64,000 nt of DNA. Source: Tetraselmis striata (taxonomy: Eukaryota; Chlorophyta; Chlorodendrophyceae; Chlorodendrales; Chlorodendraceae). The translations under genes were made by a program, and so were the position numbers. The stretch spans positions 1-64,000 of the forward strand of contig VCJN01002824.1 of assembly GCA_006384855.1 (NCBI GenBank). The letters are read 5' to 3'. Positions 53,640 through 64,000 of this stretch are shown piece after piece. Position 1 is the stretch's first letter, and each line of letters starts with the position of its first letter. The notes beneath the pieces are model-generated. The model searched no databases. It had not been told where the DNA came from and saw only the letters and a list, made by a program, of their open reading frames with translations.

Positions 53640-55510
53640 AGTACGTAATAACCGCGCCGCCGCCACAGGGGAGCGGGCCCTGCAACAAGCGGTTCAGGAT
53701 TTTAAGAAGGGTGGTGGGAGACGGGAGTTCTAGAAGTGGGCGCGCTCTCTCCGTAAGAGGCGGGGTTCATTCGAGGGCGCAAACGACCAGCCAATACGCG
53801 ATCCGGCATCGGGGGTACTTCATACCGAACCGGGCGAAATCAGTGCGTGCTGGGCGCGACACTATCGGGAGCTGCTGCGTGACCCCCACCCCCTAGCACG
53901 ACGGGTTGCGATATACCGTGCGGCGTGGGAACACCGCCACGGTACATCGCCAGCCATTGCCCCCGCACTAAACGGGATTATTAATGGGCATATAACATGG
54001 GAGGAACTAATCAAGGCTCTCATGCGTTTAATAAATAATAAGGCCCATGGGCATGATGGGATTACTGCGGAGGCTTAAAAATGGCGATATATGCGCCCCG
54101 GATAGCCATTTTGGCAACGCATTCCTGACCTCAACTAACGGGATATGGACTAAGAACTATATTCCCCAGAAATGGCGTAGCTCGGCCATAGTATCGGTGC
54201 CCCAAAAAGGCGACTCGACCGTTATGGACAGCTATAGGGGTATTTCGATTATAGGTGCCGCTATGAAACTCCTGATGACAGTAATTACCCCACGCTTACA
54301 AAGACGTCTGCCAAGCTGAAGGGATAATCCGCCTTGGCAATCCGGTGCTATGCGGAATGAGGAGGGCCCCATGCAATTCGCCAGCTTGTTCGATCTCGTG
54401 GCCAAAGCAAGCGGTAGGTCTACCCACGTACGCGGGATTTATTGACTTCAGGAAGGCATATGACACCGTACCTCATGAGCGTTCATTTCTAAGACTACAA
54501 GTCATAGGGATCACAGGTCATATGCTTTCCTTCATGAAAAAATTACACATGGATAGTATGGTACGGGTTAAGACAGGGGTGGCCCCGGGAACACACACTA
54601 CCAGACCCCATGCCCACAGAGCGTGGCCTCCGACAGGGGTGCCCCGCTTCCCTCATCCTATTTTTATCATCATCCTATCCCACATATTTATTCACGATGT
54701 ATTCGATGGGGTAGAACATCTAGAGTGTGATGTACCACGGTGCCCCGACACATTAGCGGCAAGGCAACCACTACGCGTGCCAGGTCAGTTATACGCGGGC
54801 GACGCTGTTGATATCACATGCATCGTTCGATAATCTGCATGCCATGTTCGCACACTTCTCGCAATGGGCGGAGGACCATTTTATGGGTTTTGGGGTACTT
54901 AAGTGTGGGGTGATGGCATTAGGCCGAGATTCCAACGAGACCGTGTTATGCGAAAAGCTGCCCGTTGGCAGCTTGGGGGGGGGGGGGGGTACCGGTTGTA
55001 AATGGATATAGGTATTTGGGTAGGGTCATCAACTCGGATATAGGTATGCGGCACATAGTAGACGACCGGGTTAAGAAGGATAGACGCGCCATTGAGGCGC
55101 TCGATTTGGTATTAGTCGGGGGACGGGACATAATTCCTATTCATGTGCGTGTGTCTGTCTTGAAAACCTGTGTGCTACCGGTTCTAACTTACGGGTGCGA
55201 AGTATGGGGTATGGATAGAACTAGCGGAGCAATAATCACAAACCGTACTCAATCAGTGCTTGCAGTGCCTTAGTGGGGTGGGAAAAACTCCCTTGCGGTG
55301 GCCGCTGCACCGATGCTGCGGGAATTGGATATTGCGCCCATAGAGGCTACGGCGTGGATGCGGCACGGGCTCGGGGGTTCCTTACAACATCTGACTTGCA
55401 TACATGTATAACCCATTTAGTAGATCAGCCAAGTCAAGCGCGCCACGTGGACGTCGGGGACTGTGCGGTGGTTAGATCGACTAGCTACGTCGAACGTAGG
55501 GCTAGCTGAG
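53640..55510 (+). pseudogene. Decayed LINE (non-LTR) reverse transcriptase
   Basis: Endonuclease-RT linker and RT motifs are recognisable in shifting frames: WARHYRELLRD and ITWEELIKALMRLINNKAHG (54000-54060), IPQKWRSSAIVSVPQKGDST and DSYRGISII (54150-54260), GFIDFRKAYDTVPHE (54430-54480), LRQGCPASLILFL (54620-54670), LYAGDAVDI (54789-54812), FGVLKCGVMALG (about 54890), YRYLG (about 55010) and VLKTCVLPVLTYGCEVWG (55160-55210). These are RT motifs 0 to 7 of an R1/I/CR1-type LINE. The catalytic YADD is now YAGD (54792-54803) and stops or frame changes separate most motifs, so the copy is dead. Composition is lower in GC than the neighbours. Confidence 0.8.
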
Positions 55511-56159
55511 GGGGCACACCGTCCACTTGAGTGGTCACTAGCCGCGCGCAATGCCGCTAAACTAATAAAGGCATCGGTGTTTGCGCGCCACAATTCGTCG
55601 GTATCGTTATAGCACGCACTAAAACCTGAGGTATATATGTCTAAGCGTTTTATGCGTCAAACCCGTTGCCAAAGTATGGTGTGGGTGTCTCCGCGGGGGT
55701 TGTGGCCGGGCTCGACATTATGATACAATTACGTCATTGGCCTCCAATTAGTCTTGCGAAATGCTTCGGCAATTTGCTTGATTACTTTAACGGAGCGTCG
55801 TCACCGAGGGCTTTCCGTAACCGGATCGCTGCCTAAACGGCCGTCGTAGAGACGGTGCACGGGTTTCACCGGTGCCAGTCCTGTCCCGGGGGCGGGAAAA
55901 CAATTAGCTCCGTAGTTGCGCCGCAAGTAGGCGACAAGGGAAAGGAAACCCAGGTACAAGAAGTAAACATAATCTGCAATAATTTACAACCTCCCTTGAC
56001 GACGTTAACCTTGTCGGCACTGGTGACGGACTTGCGCTTGCTGCGTGGGTGGCCCCGCCCGCTTTTGCCGCCGTTGGGTTAAGGATCACCATTCGCAAAC
56101 GACAGGCGTATTATTTGTTAGCTTGGCTCTTCGTCCCCGTTCGGCGCCCTTCCTTTTGG

Positions 56160-57855
56160 GCATTTGTTGCATGGTGATGCAGCCTCCTCGTCCGGAATCA
56201 AGGTGCTTTGGTGCCCCTACCTGTGGACTCAGCCACTTTCGCCCGGGACCTGTTGGACAAAACGGTCGAAAAATTTCACCAATTTGGCTCCCGGCTTATC
56301 GGTTTGGCCGACCACTTCCACTCCCACAGTGCTACTCGTTTGCTGCAAATTTGCAGCCGTCGTTTCGGCCACCACCTCCGCTCCACGCCTCGGGGCTTGG
56401 GGCGCTCTGAGGGGTATGGCGACACTATTACGTCCTTCCTTGAAAATGCAGCCGCAGCCGGGTTTTCAATGCTCGCCGGCATATTGGGTGTTAGCCCCGA
56501 CCTCTTGGATACGCCCTCCATGAGCACACAGCTGTCCCTCCCGGTCCAATTGGGAGCCTCGGCCTCGGCGATAATGTGGTTATCGCAGATGCCTCCCACA
56601 TCGGCGCTGCCGCCCTTGTGGTTGGCCAAGCTATGACTTTTCTCTGTGCTCAACACGCCACCCTGAGCGGCGCCGGCGCGTTCCTTTCCGACCCGTTATT
56701 AAGGCATATCCAGCCCTCATAGCCTCTACCTTGGTGGGGCGTCCTCGATTCACCAGGCTTTGGCCACCCCAGCGTCGGAGCCCGATGCCGGCGCCAACGT
56801 GTCGGCGCCGATGTGGGTTGTCGAGCTTCGTACTGCTCATGATACCCGTGTCGTTGACGAGTGTGGAGACGCGGTGCTCGAGGATCTAGCGTGGCCGTTG
56901 GCCTCTGCCCTAAAGTCGCTCCCCTCCAAGCGCTCTCATGTTGCCCGTGCCGGCTGCTCGGCCGCTGGGGCTGAGCCGGCGTCTGCGATGCGCTCGGCGG
57001 CCGACCTCCAAGCTATCCCGCATTACTCGGACTTCCCCTTGCACTCCATGCGGAAAGTACAGGAAACCCTGAGCCACCGCATTCACACGGTCCGCCGCTT
57101 CGCAATGCTTGTTGCGCGTATGCTTACAAGCGGCCCCGACAGTAACCGCTTCCGGGGCCGCCTCTTACGCGACAGCGTCCCTGCTGACTGATCCTCCAAG
57201 TGAGGGTCGCCTTGGTGAAGTCCGTGAGCGATCCCCTGAGTAATACGATTCCATGTTCCGCGTTGCCGCTTGCCGCCCATTTGGCCTTCCGGCGGCTCCT
57301 GTCCTCTCCCTTGGCAAGCCATGCCCTTGTACTTTTTGCTCCTTCTCGGTACAAGGTATGCAGGCCCGTTTTGAGGAAGTTGGCGTGGAATTCACTCCTT
57401 CAGCTTGGGCGGTCGCGTACGCCGATCACGTGGCACGTTGCTCTGGGGGAGATTCCAATCACGAGTGGGCGGCACATGGCCTTTCCGACGTTTGCCACGA
57501 CGTGAAGTCCGCCCTGGGCGTGGGTGTCCAGATCCTCATGGACCCGTCGGTGCTTGTTTCTCTTCCGAAGGGCAGCGACGGCCGGCCGGCCGATGTTGGG
57601 CTTTTATTTGGGTATGGTGGTATCCGCGGGAACACGGTTGCTGTCGATACCACCATTGCCCCTATCCTCGGCGTGTCAAGCTCGGATCCAACGACTGCAT
57701 TGCGGGCTGCAGGGCGCCACAAAATCCAGAAGTATGACGAGGGTGTCCGAAACGCCGCCGGCATGCTTCGCTTTGTTCCTTTCGCCGTTTCCGAGTTCGG
57801 CTCGCTGGCCCCGCACGCTGCGGCCTTCTTACTTGGTGGAGCTCACGAAAGCTAG
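56160..57855 (+). pseudogene. 5'-truncated RT element, post-RT and C-terminal region
   Basis: The stretch matches the region downstream of the RT core in a family of retroelement polyproteins with a C-terminal nuclease-like domain: SSSGIKVLG (about 56180), then SATFARDLLDKTVEKFHQFG, a helical thumb, and SLPVQLG followed after a one-base loss by LGLGDNVVIADASHIGAAAL (56540-56610). Frame 56760-57191 continues with HYSDFPLHSMRKVQETLSHR. Frame 57253-57855 carries GRPADVGLLFGYGG, VDTTIAPILG and KIQKYDEGVRNAAGMLRFVP, then FAVSEFGSLAPHAAAFL, a typical ending of this family. The RT core itself is missing on the left. It is more GC-rich than the LINE remnant before it, so it is probably a different element. 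Confidence 0.65.
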
Positions 57856-58548
57856 CCACACACACACTGGCCAAAAAATCGGCTAGCTCTTGTCTACGTG
57901 GCGCCGCCGTTTCTCCCTGCTCATCAACATGGCACATGTAGACAACGTTCTTGGCGGGGTCGCGGCCGCGCACGCGGCACGTGATGGTGCTCCTGCGCTT
58001 GCGTCGCGTCGCTCGTCGGCATGTGTTGCTATGATCCGGGTCATGATTGGCTGCAAGCGTCCTCGCCGCGGCTGATGGCCTAATACCCCAGGGCGGTGGT
58101 CCCTTTGGTTCCTGGCAGCTTGGCGACTTCGTGGTTCCCTTGGCTCTTCCTTGGTTCTTGGCTCCCTGGCCTCCTGCTCGACCTTGGTTTCAGGCTCATG
58201 TCTCTCTTTTGCTGGCAACCTTTCATAGTTGCTGTTAAGTCTGTTTGTAGTGCGCATATGTTGAAATCCTGATGTAAAAATTTGCAACTTTTGACACCGT
58301 TTCTATATATAAGGATCATATATAGCAAAGACGGTAAATTACTCACGGTACTGCATGCGTACGTAGTACTTTGGGGGGGGGGGGGGGGGGGGGGGCGCTC
58401 CGTCGGCCACTGCGCGCCTGCGCGACACTGTAGCGACCAGTGCTGCTCGATGATGATGCACCGCCGCTCTGTCCTGGACAGCAGGCACCGCGCTCCGAAC
58501 CGTCCGGCGCAGCGGCAGCTACCCCGCCCACACCACACGCAGAGCACG
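57856..58548. other. Intergenic, upstream of the helicase gene
   Basis: 57890-58240 is GC-rich without a supported gene; 58240-58370 is AT-rich. A 23-base poly-G lies at 58373-58395, about 155 nt before the helicase ATG, in its presumed promoter or 5' leader. Confidence 0.5.
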
Positions 58549-60543
58549 ATGTCTGGCCAGCGCAGCTTCCCTTACTGGTCGTCGGTGCCTTCGTTCGACG
58601 TGACGCGCGGCGGCGGCGTGCCCCCCGGCGGCGTCCACCCGGGGCGCGAGGCGGCCGAGCCGCGCACCTTCACGCCCTCGCTGCCACCCGCTGGCGCGGC
58701 GCCGCAGCAGGCTGGCGGCACCGATTTCTCCACGTGGAGCGAAGCCCAGATCAAAGTGCGGGAGGCGCCGCCTCGCCACCCTGGCTGAGCTGCTGCAATG
58801 CAGTTCCGGGCGAGGGTGCTTCCCAGGTCCCAAGTGTGGGGGGGGGGGGGGGGGGGGGGAGGGGGGGGGTCGGCTTTACACTCCTCTGCAGTAGAAAGGC
58901 CATGACTTTATACAACTTTCCGTCCCGGGGACGGGACTGGTAAGAGTTACACTCAGCAGAGAGCCGTCATCTACAGGCATGGCCGCTCCGTCATGACTAT
59001 CCACGCCTCCTGCGGATGAGAGGCAGCGCTTGTGTGGCGTTTTAGGCGCAGTGAAGCAGCGCATCGGCTGGCTAGCCCAGCACGGGCGTGGTTGGGAGTG
59101 GCAGGCAGGGAGAATGCTGGAGAATGCTCATCTCGCGTCCATGCCTGACTTGCTTGCTTCTGGATTACAGGGGTTCCTGGATGCGCGCGGGGAGGACTTT
59201 GATGACTGCGACACGTTTTCCAAGCTGGTGGGTCGCCCCGCTCCCCCAGGCCTGCCCGGATGCAGCCCCCTGGCATCAGCATGCTATTAGATAACTTTGA
59301 GAGGGCGCACAGGGGGGAAGGGGAGCAGATAAGGATCATTTAGAATGTGTAATCGTACGGCTGTCACACAGTTAGGTTGTTAATCCCGCGGCTTTATTAT
59401 CGAAACTAGCATGTGGGCTGCGAGTGCCAACGCGTCCAATGAATTGGATTATTGTGACAGCTCCCAACCCCGAAGCTGCATGCCTTGTACCGAAGGCAGC
59501 TGACCTGCCCGGCGCTGCGTGCGCGCAGGTGGTGCGCGCCCAGGAGTGCGAGGTCAGCACGGGGCCCGCGCCCGACCCCAACATCGCGCCCGAGGAGGGC
59601 GGCGGCGGGGGCGATCAGGAGGTGTGTGCGGCACAGAAGGGGGTGCGCATGAGCAGGGGGGTGGGGGGTTGCAAGGGAAGGCATGGCTGATTAGCAAGCA
59701 TGCCGATGCAGGATTACGACCCGCTGGACGCCTTCATGACGGGCATCGAGACGGAGGTGGCGGCAAGTAAAAGTGCACCGGCAGCCAAGCCGCGCCCCGA
59801 GTTTGAGGAGGCAGAGGACAATGTGGCGGAATACCTGGAGGTGCGAGCGCCTCACCTTGCCGGCATGTCGGACCGCCCAGGGCGCTGACAGCAGCCCAGC
59901 CCAGTTCAGCCTAGCTGCCGATGCAGAGCCGGCTCTGCTCCTGCTGGGTGTGAGGCAGCGGAAGGGGGAGGAGATGGCGGAGCTGCCCTGGAGGGGTGGA
60001 TGCTCTCCACCCCCTCCCTTCCTCTCAGCATGCCTCACACCTGTGCGCACCCATCCCCGCCGGCCAATCCGCTCCACCTTTGCAGGCGCGCAAGAAGTCC
60101 AAGGGCTCCGCCGTAGCGTCCGCCTTCCACGGCACCGGCTACAACTCAGACGAGGAGGTGTACGCCACAGCGGATGCGATGGCAGCGGGCGCGGAGGTGG
60201 AGTACGATGCCAACGACAACCCCATCGTGGTGCGCGCGGTGTCGGGACTATGCGCCCCCTCGCCTTGTCCCGCCTCCTTTGCCCTTCCCCCCTTGCTGGA
60301 AGGCGGGCTGGCGGAGGGGGAGCGTGGGCCGGTGTGTACAGCGGGCGGTGGGCCGGGAAGCATCCGTGATGGTGCTGTGGCTGGGCGCTCGCAGGCCGGC
60401 GGGAAGCGCAGCGTGGAGCCGCTGGCGGCGCTGGACCACTCTGCCATCGAGTACTGGGACTTCAACAAGGAGTTTTACAGCGTGTCAAAGGAGATTGCGG
60501 CGCTGGCGGACCACGAGGTGGGTGGCCCCTTGGGGGGATGGGG

Positions 60544-60578
<35 letters not shown>

Positions 60579-63500
60579 CTATGTGGCTATCCTTATGCTG
60601 ACCGGTGCAATGGTGACAGAGGTAGCGGCCTGCTCACATGCCCGCTGGCACGGCTTTTGCTGCCAGGTGAATGCCATGCGGCGCGAGCTGGATGTGCATG
60701 TGGGCGGCTTTGACGCGCCACGCCCTGTGAAGAGCTTCAAGCAGTGTGGCTTTGACGCCCGCCTGCTGGGCGCCATCTCCAAGCAGGGGTGAGCGTGCGC
60801 CCCTCTGTTTCCACCCGCTGCATCCCGCCGCGCCACAGCGCCTCCGGCCCTGGTCCCCCCCCCCCCCCCCCCCCCCCCCAAATAGCCCCACCTGCGGCAC
60901 ATACCTCCCCCTTTCCCAGTTGCCTGAACATGGAGTGACAAGCCTTTGGCGAAACGTGCCGTGTGTATGCGTCAGGTACACCGCGCCGACAGCCATCCAG
61001 GCGCAGGCGCTCCCCGCTGCGCTGTTGGGCCGCGACGTGCTGGTGCGCCGCCCACTCCACCTGCTCACATCCGCTCGCTCGGCCTCGCTACGGGAGGCCA
61101 AGACAGTTGATAGCAGCCAAGAGTTGATCCAGGATGGGGGCGCTAGGAGGCCTGCCGCATCATCATCCTGAGCTCTGAATGGGTTGACGCATCATGACCT
61201 CCAACTCCCCCCCCTTCCTCCCCCCCCCTTCAACCCCATCCCGGCCCTGTTCCTCCACTCCATCCCGCCGCCTGATGTAGGGGATTGCCAAGACGGGCTC
61301 CGGCAAGACGGCGGCGTTTGTGCTGCCAATGGTAGTGCACATCATGGACCAGCCGGAGCTGGAGAAGGGGGAGGGCCCGATCGGGATCATTGTGGCACCT
61401 ACGCGGGAGCTGTCGGAGCAGATCCACAAGGAGGCGCGCAAGTTCAGCAAGCCCTACGGTGCGCCACGGTGCCCCACCCATTAACCTGCCAGTCGCTCTC
61501 CTCGTTCGCTCAGCGTGCCCCAAAATCTAAAGCCCTCCGATATGCTGTTCTGACCAATGAGCAGGCCTGCGAACAGTGGCGGCCTTTGGAGGCCTCAGCA
61601 AGCACGAGCAGTTTAAGCACCTGAAGGGCGGTTCCGAGGTGTGCACGCTCATGTAGGGTGTGCATGACCTGACAAGCCACCGGCTTTATCACAAAAGCTC
61701 AGCCGCTGCGGCTGGCATGCCGCAGGTGGCAGTGTGCACACCGGGCCGCATGATCGACCTGCTGAAGATGAAGGCCTGCACCTGCCTGCGCGCCACGTAC
61801 CTGGTGTTTGACGAGGCGGACCGCATGTTTGACATGGGCTTTGAGCCGCAGGTGCGGCTGCCGCCCTTAACCGCCTGGCCCCTAGCCCTAGCTCTGGCCC
61901 CTACACAGGATGTACATACTTGCTCAGGTACAGGCACAGATACTCACCACCATCACGAAGTTGCAATCGCGTGACAAATCATGGAAAGGGACTATGGAGT
62001 ATCTCGGGCTTTTGTGTGTGTGTGTGTAAATTTAGAGCATCACCCCAGTATGCCCATTGTGGGATGCCTGTGCACAATCTCTCGTCTGTGTAACAACCAC
62101 CTTGATATGAGTGTATTATCAGCAGCGCAAACGTGCATAGTCGCGAATAATTCGCTGTGTGGCAGCGAGCAGTATACGAGCAATTATTCATTTATTGTGT
62201 GCTTATGAAATCATTGAGAATTGTATGCGCTGATTATGATGATACAATGTATATGATATCTTATAATGATGTAGTTATCATATTGCATCAGTGCGTCGTC
62301 GCTTGAGTTGTACAACACACGGTTGTATAACACAGCGGCGGCCCGGCTGCGACGAGAAAGCCCGCTATCGCGTCATGGTCATCAACATCATTCACCAATG
62401 TTTTGTGGTATATTGAATTCGCCACATCCGTTGTGCGCGCACCGCGCCGCCGCTGCCCGGGTTCATATATATCCGCCGCAGAGTTTTATACACTTCCGCC
62501 CCTGTACCTGTTGCGGTTATTTGCCGCCGAACCCCAAATTTCCGCCAGTAACGATTTCTCCTCCGCCTTGTGGAACATTAACCCCCCCCCCCCCCCCCCC
62601 CTTGCCCCGCACTCCCGTGGACACACGCATAGGTGCGCTCTATCATTGGGCAGATCCGGCCGGACCGACAGACGATGCTCTTCTCCGCGACAATGCCCCA
62701 GCGCGTGGAGCGGCTGGCGCGCGAGGCGCTGGTCGATCCAGTCCGCATCACGGTCGGCCGAGTGGGCGGCGCCAACGAGGACATCAACCAGGTGGGGGCA
62801 CAGCATCTCGGGCACTGTCAGTCCTCCATACTGTATGATAGTATAGCATAGTGATCGGCACTAACTGCAGGTCGTTCCCATGTATAGCACGGCCGGTAAT
62901 TCCAGTACATGTATTATACAGTAACATATGTTCCTACAGGTGTTGTTGTAATACCGTTCAATTCTTAGGCTAGCTTGTATCTACAGCTGGCGTCAACGCA
63001 CGTTCTGTCGTCACCGGTCGCATTATGAGGCAGCCACTGCGGACTATTGTCGACGCATTCATCGATTATCATCTGGCGCCTTCCTTACACTGGACCACTT
63101 GCGACATGATATATGAACGAGCAATCCGTAGCAGCTGCCCATCAGCGGCTGTTGTCGCTGACGCCCTCCATATCCCATTCGCTTGCCCGTTGAATTTGGC
63201 CATGCGGTGTGATGATAATGTCAATACATGGCGAAGCTGTCGACTGCTATCAATGATGTCGTCGATATCTTCGTACGTGTTGATGTTCATGGATAGAGAT
63301 AAATCCACGTCTCTTTGGCATGGTGTAGCTGAGTAAGAGTGGGAACGGGGTCGTCTCATTGGCCCGGCCCTCAGATCGTGGAGATCATGGAGGACGACAA
63401 GGCCAAGTTTGGGTGGCTGCTGGCCAAGATCCCGGCGTTTGTGGACGAGGGCGACGTGATGGTGTTCGTGAACCAGCGCGCCCGGGTGGACGAGCTGGTG

Positions 63501-64000
63501 GAGCGGCTCAAGGGCTCGGGCTTTAAGGTGGAGGGCGTCCACGGCGACCACGACCAGGTGACCCCCCCCCCCCCCCCCCCCCCCAACAGCAGCCCTGCCC
63601 CAAAGCGGGGCATTTGGTGAACGAAATCCCACCTTCATGTTGCCCGAATAAGGTGCGCTTGAATTATTGGTCGGTGTAAAGCAAGTGCTGTGTAGCTAAG
63701 GCTCTTGTCTGGCAATGCGATGATCAGTTGTCGTGCTAAACCCGGGAAGATTATACTGCTGCTATAATAACTTGCCCCGGTGCGAATGCGGGCTCCTGAG
63801 GGGACACGTATTTGAGGGCGGAAAGCTTACGTACACAATGTGGTTGAAACTATGTCCGTGCAGCACACACGCATGGACGTACTGAAGCGCTTCCGCGGCG
63901 GCGAGATCCACATCCTGGTGGCCACCGATGTGGCGGCTCGCGGGCTGGACATCAAGAGCGTGAAGACCGTCGTCAACATGGACGCCCCAAAGGACATCGA
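58549..64000 (+). CDS. DDX42/RH24-type DEAD-box RNA helicase, 3' end outside window
   Basis: Fourteen exons, all phase-consistent: 58549-58755, 59171-59227, 59529-59621, 59712-59840, 60086-60229, 60395-60517, 60667-60788, 60976-61042, 61281-61458, 61565-61638, 61726-61851, 62633-62791, 63375-63557, 63864 onward. DDX42 (plant RH24) is a spliceosome-associated ATP-dependent helicase. Its N-terminal marks are [16 protein letters not shown] and [18 protein letters not shown]. Core motifs are [16 protein letters not shown] and [10 protein letters not shown] (Q motif), AKTGSGKT (I), APTREL (Ia), [30 protein letters not shown] (Ib), [16 protein letters not shown] (II), LFSATMP (III), [13 protein letters not shown] (IV) and [19 protein letters not shown] (V). 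The last base of the window lies just before the HRIGRTGR motif expected next. The gene is intact as far as seen. Introns at 61852-62632 and 62792-63374 are unusually long and AT-rich. Confidence 0.95.
60547..60578. repeat. Poly-G tract, 32 bases, next to a 5' splice site
   Basis: Longest homopolymer in the window, 30 nt downstream of the donor of helicase exon 60395-60517, on the transcript strand. Confidence 0.9.

Overview
The window looks like nuclear DNA of a green alga, most likely a chlorophyte. Genes are GC-rich, carry many short introns and encode plant/green-lineage type proteins. Two genes have TGTAA, the chlorophyte polyadenylation motif, about 70-90 nt past the stop. Degenerate TTTTAGGG/TTTAGGG telomere-type motifs occur inside introns. 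No species can be named from the sequence. Homopolymer G or C tracts of 15-32 bases are scattered throughout, mainly in introns and often just downstream of a 5' splice site.

Five host genes can be read. (1) Positions 1-7512, minus: a GMI1/SMCHD1-like GHKL ATPase that runs off the left edge and has a cluster of reading-frame breaks in its ATP-binding exon. (2) 9495-10395, minus: SKP1-like SCF ubiquitin-ligase adaptor, two exons. (3) 13044-17530, plus: a METTL21/Methyltransf_16-type protein methyltransferase, ten exons, one GC-AG intron. (4) 25728-34083, minus: RNA polymerase III subunit RPC3 (POLR3C), thirteen exons, 533 residues, complete. (5) 58549 to beyond 64000, plus: a DDX42/RH24-type DEAD-box RNA helicase, fourteen exons seen. 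They are unrelated housekeeping or chromatin genes, with no operon logic.

The rest is mobile or repeated DNA. 11.06-12.79 kb is a small element with 177-bp direct terminal repeats and a gag-like ORF. 19-24.3 kb is a lower-GC island of broken, unrecognised coding-like fragments. 25.0 and 29.0 kb hold two copies of a tRNA-derived SINE in opposite orientation. 35.4-36.5 kb holds two foldback elements flanking a small MITE. 38.3-38.7 kb holds a tyrosine-recombinase remnant. 46.9-48.1 kb is a tandem array of hairpin-containing 368-bp units. 49-53.2 kb holds transposase-like genes, one containing a 30/31-bp minisatellite. 53.6-57.9 kb holds remnants of two non-LTR-type reverse-transcriptase elements.

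The standout is 41.0-45.3 kb. It reads as gag (three CCHC knuckles), then a retropepsin-like region in the same frame after a single amber codon, then a DNMT3-like cytosine-5 DNA methyltransferase with PC, ENV, RxRxFW and GNAM motifs. No reverse transcriptase or integrase follows. This is a retroelement carrying its own DNA methyltransferase.
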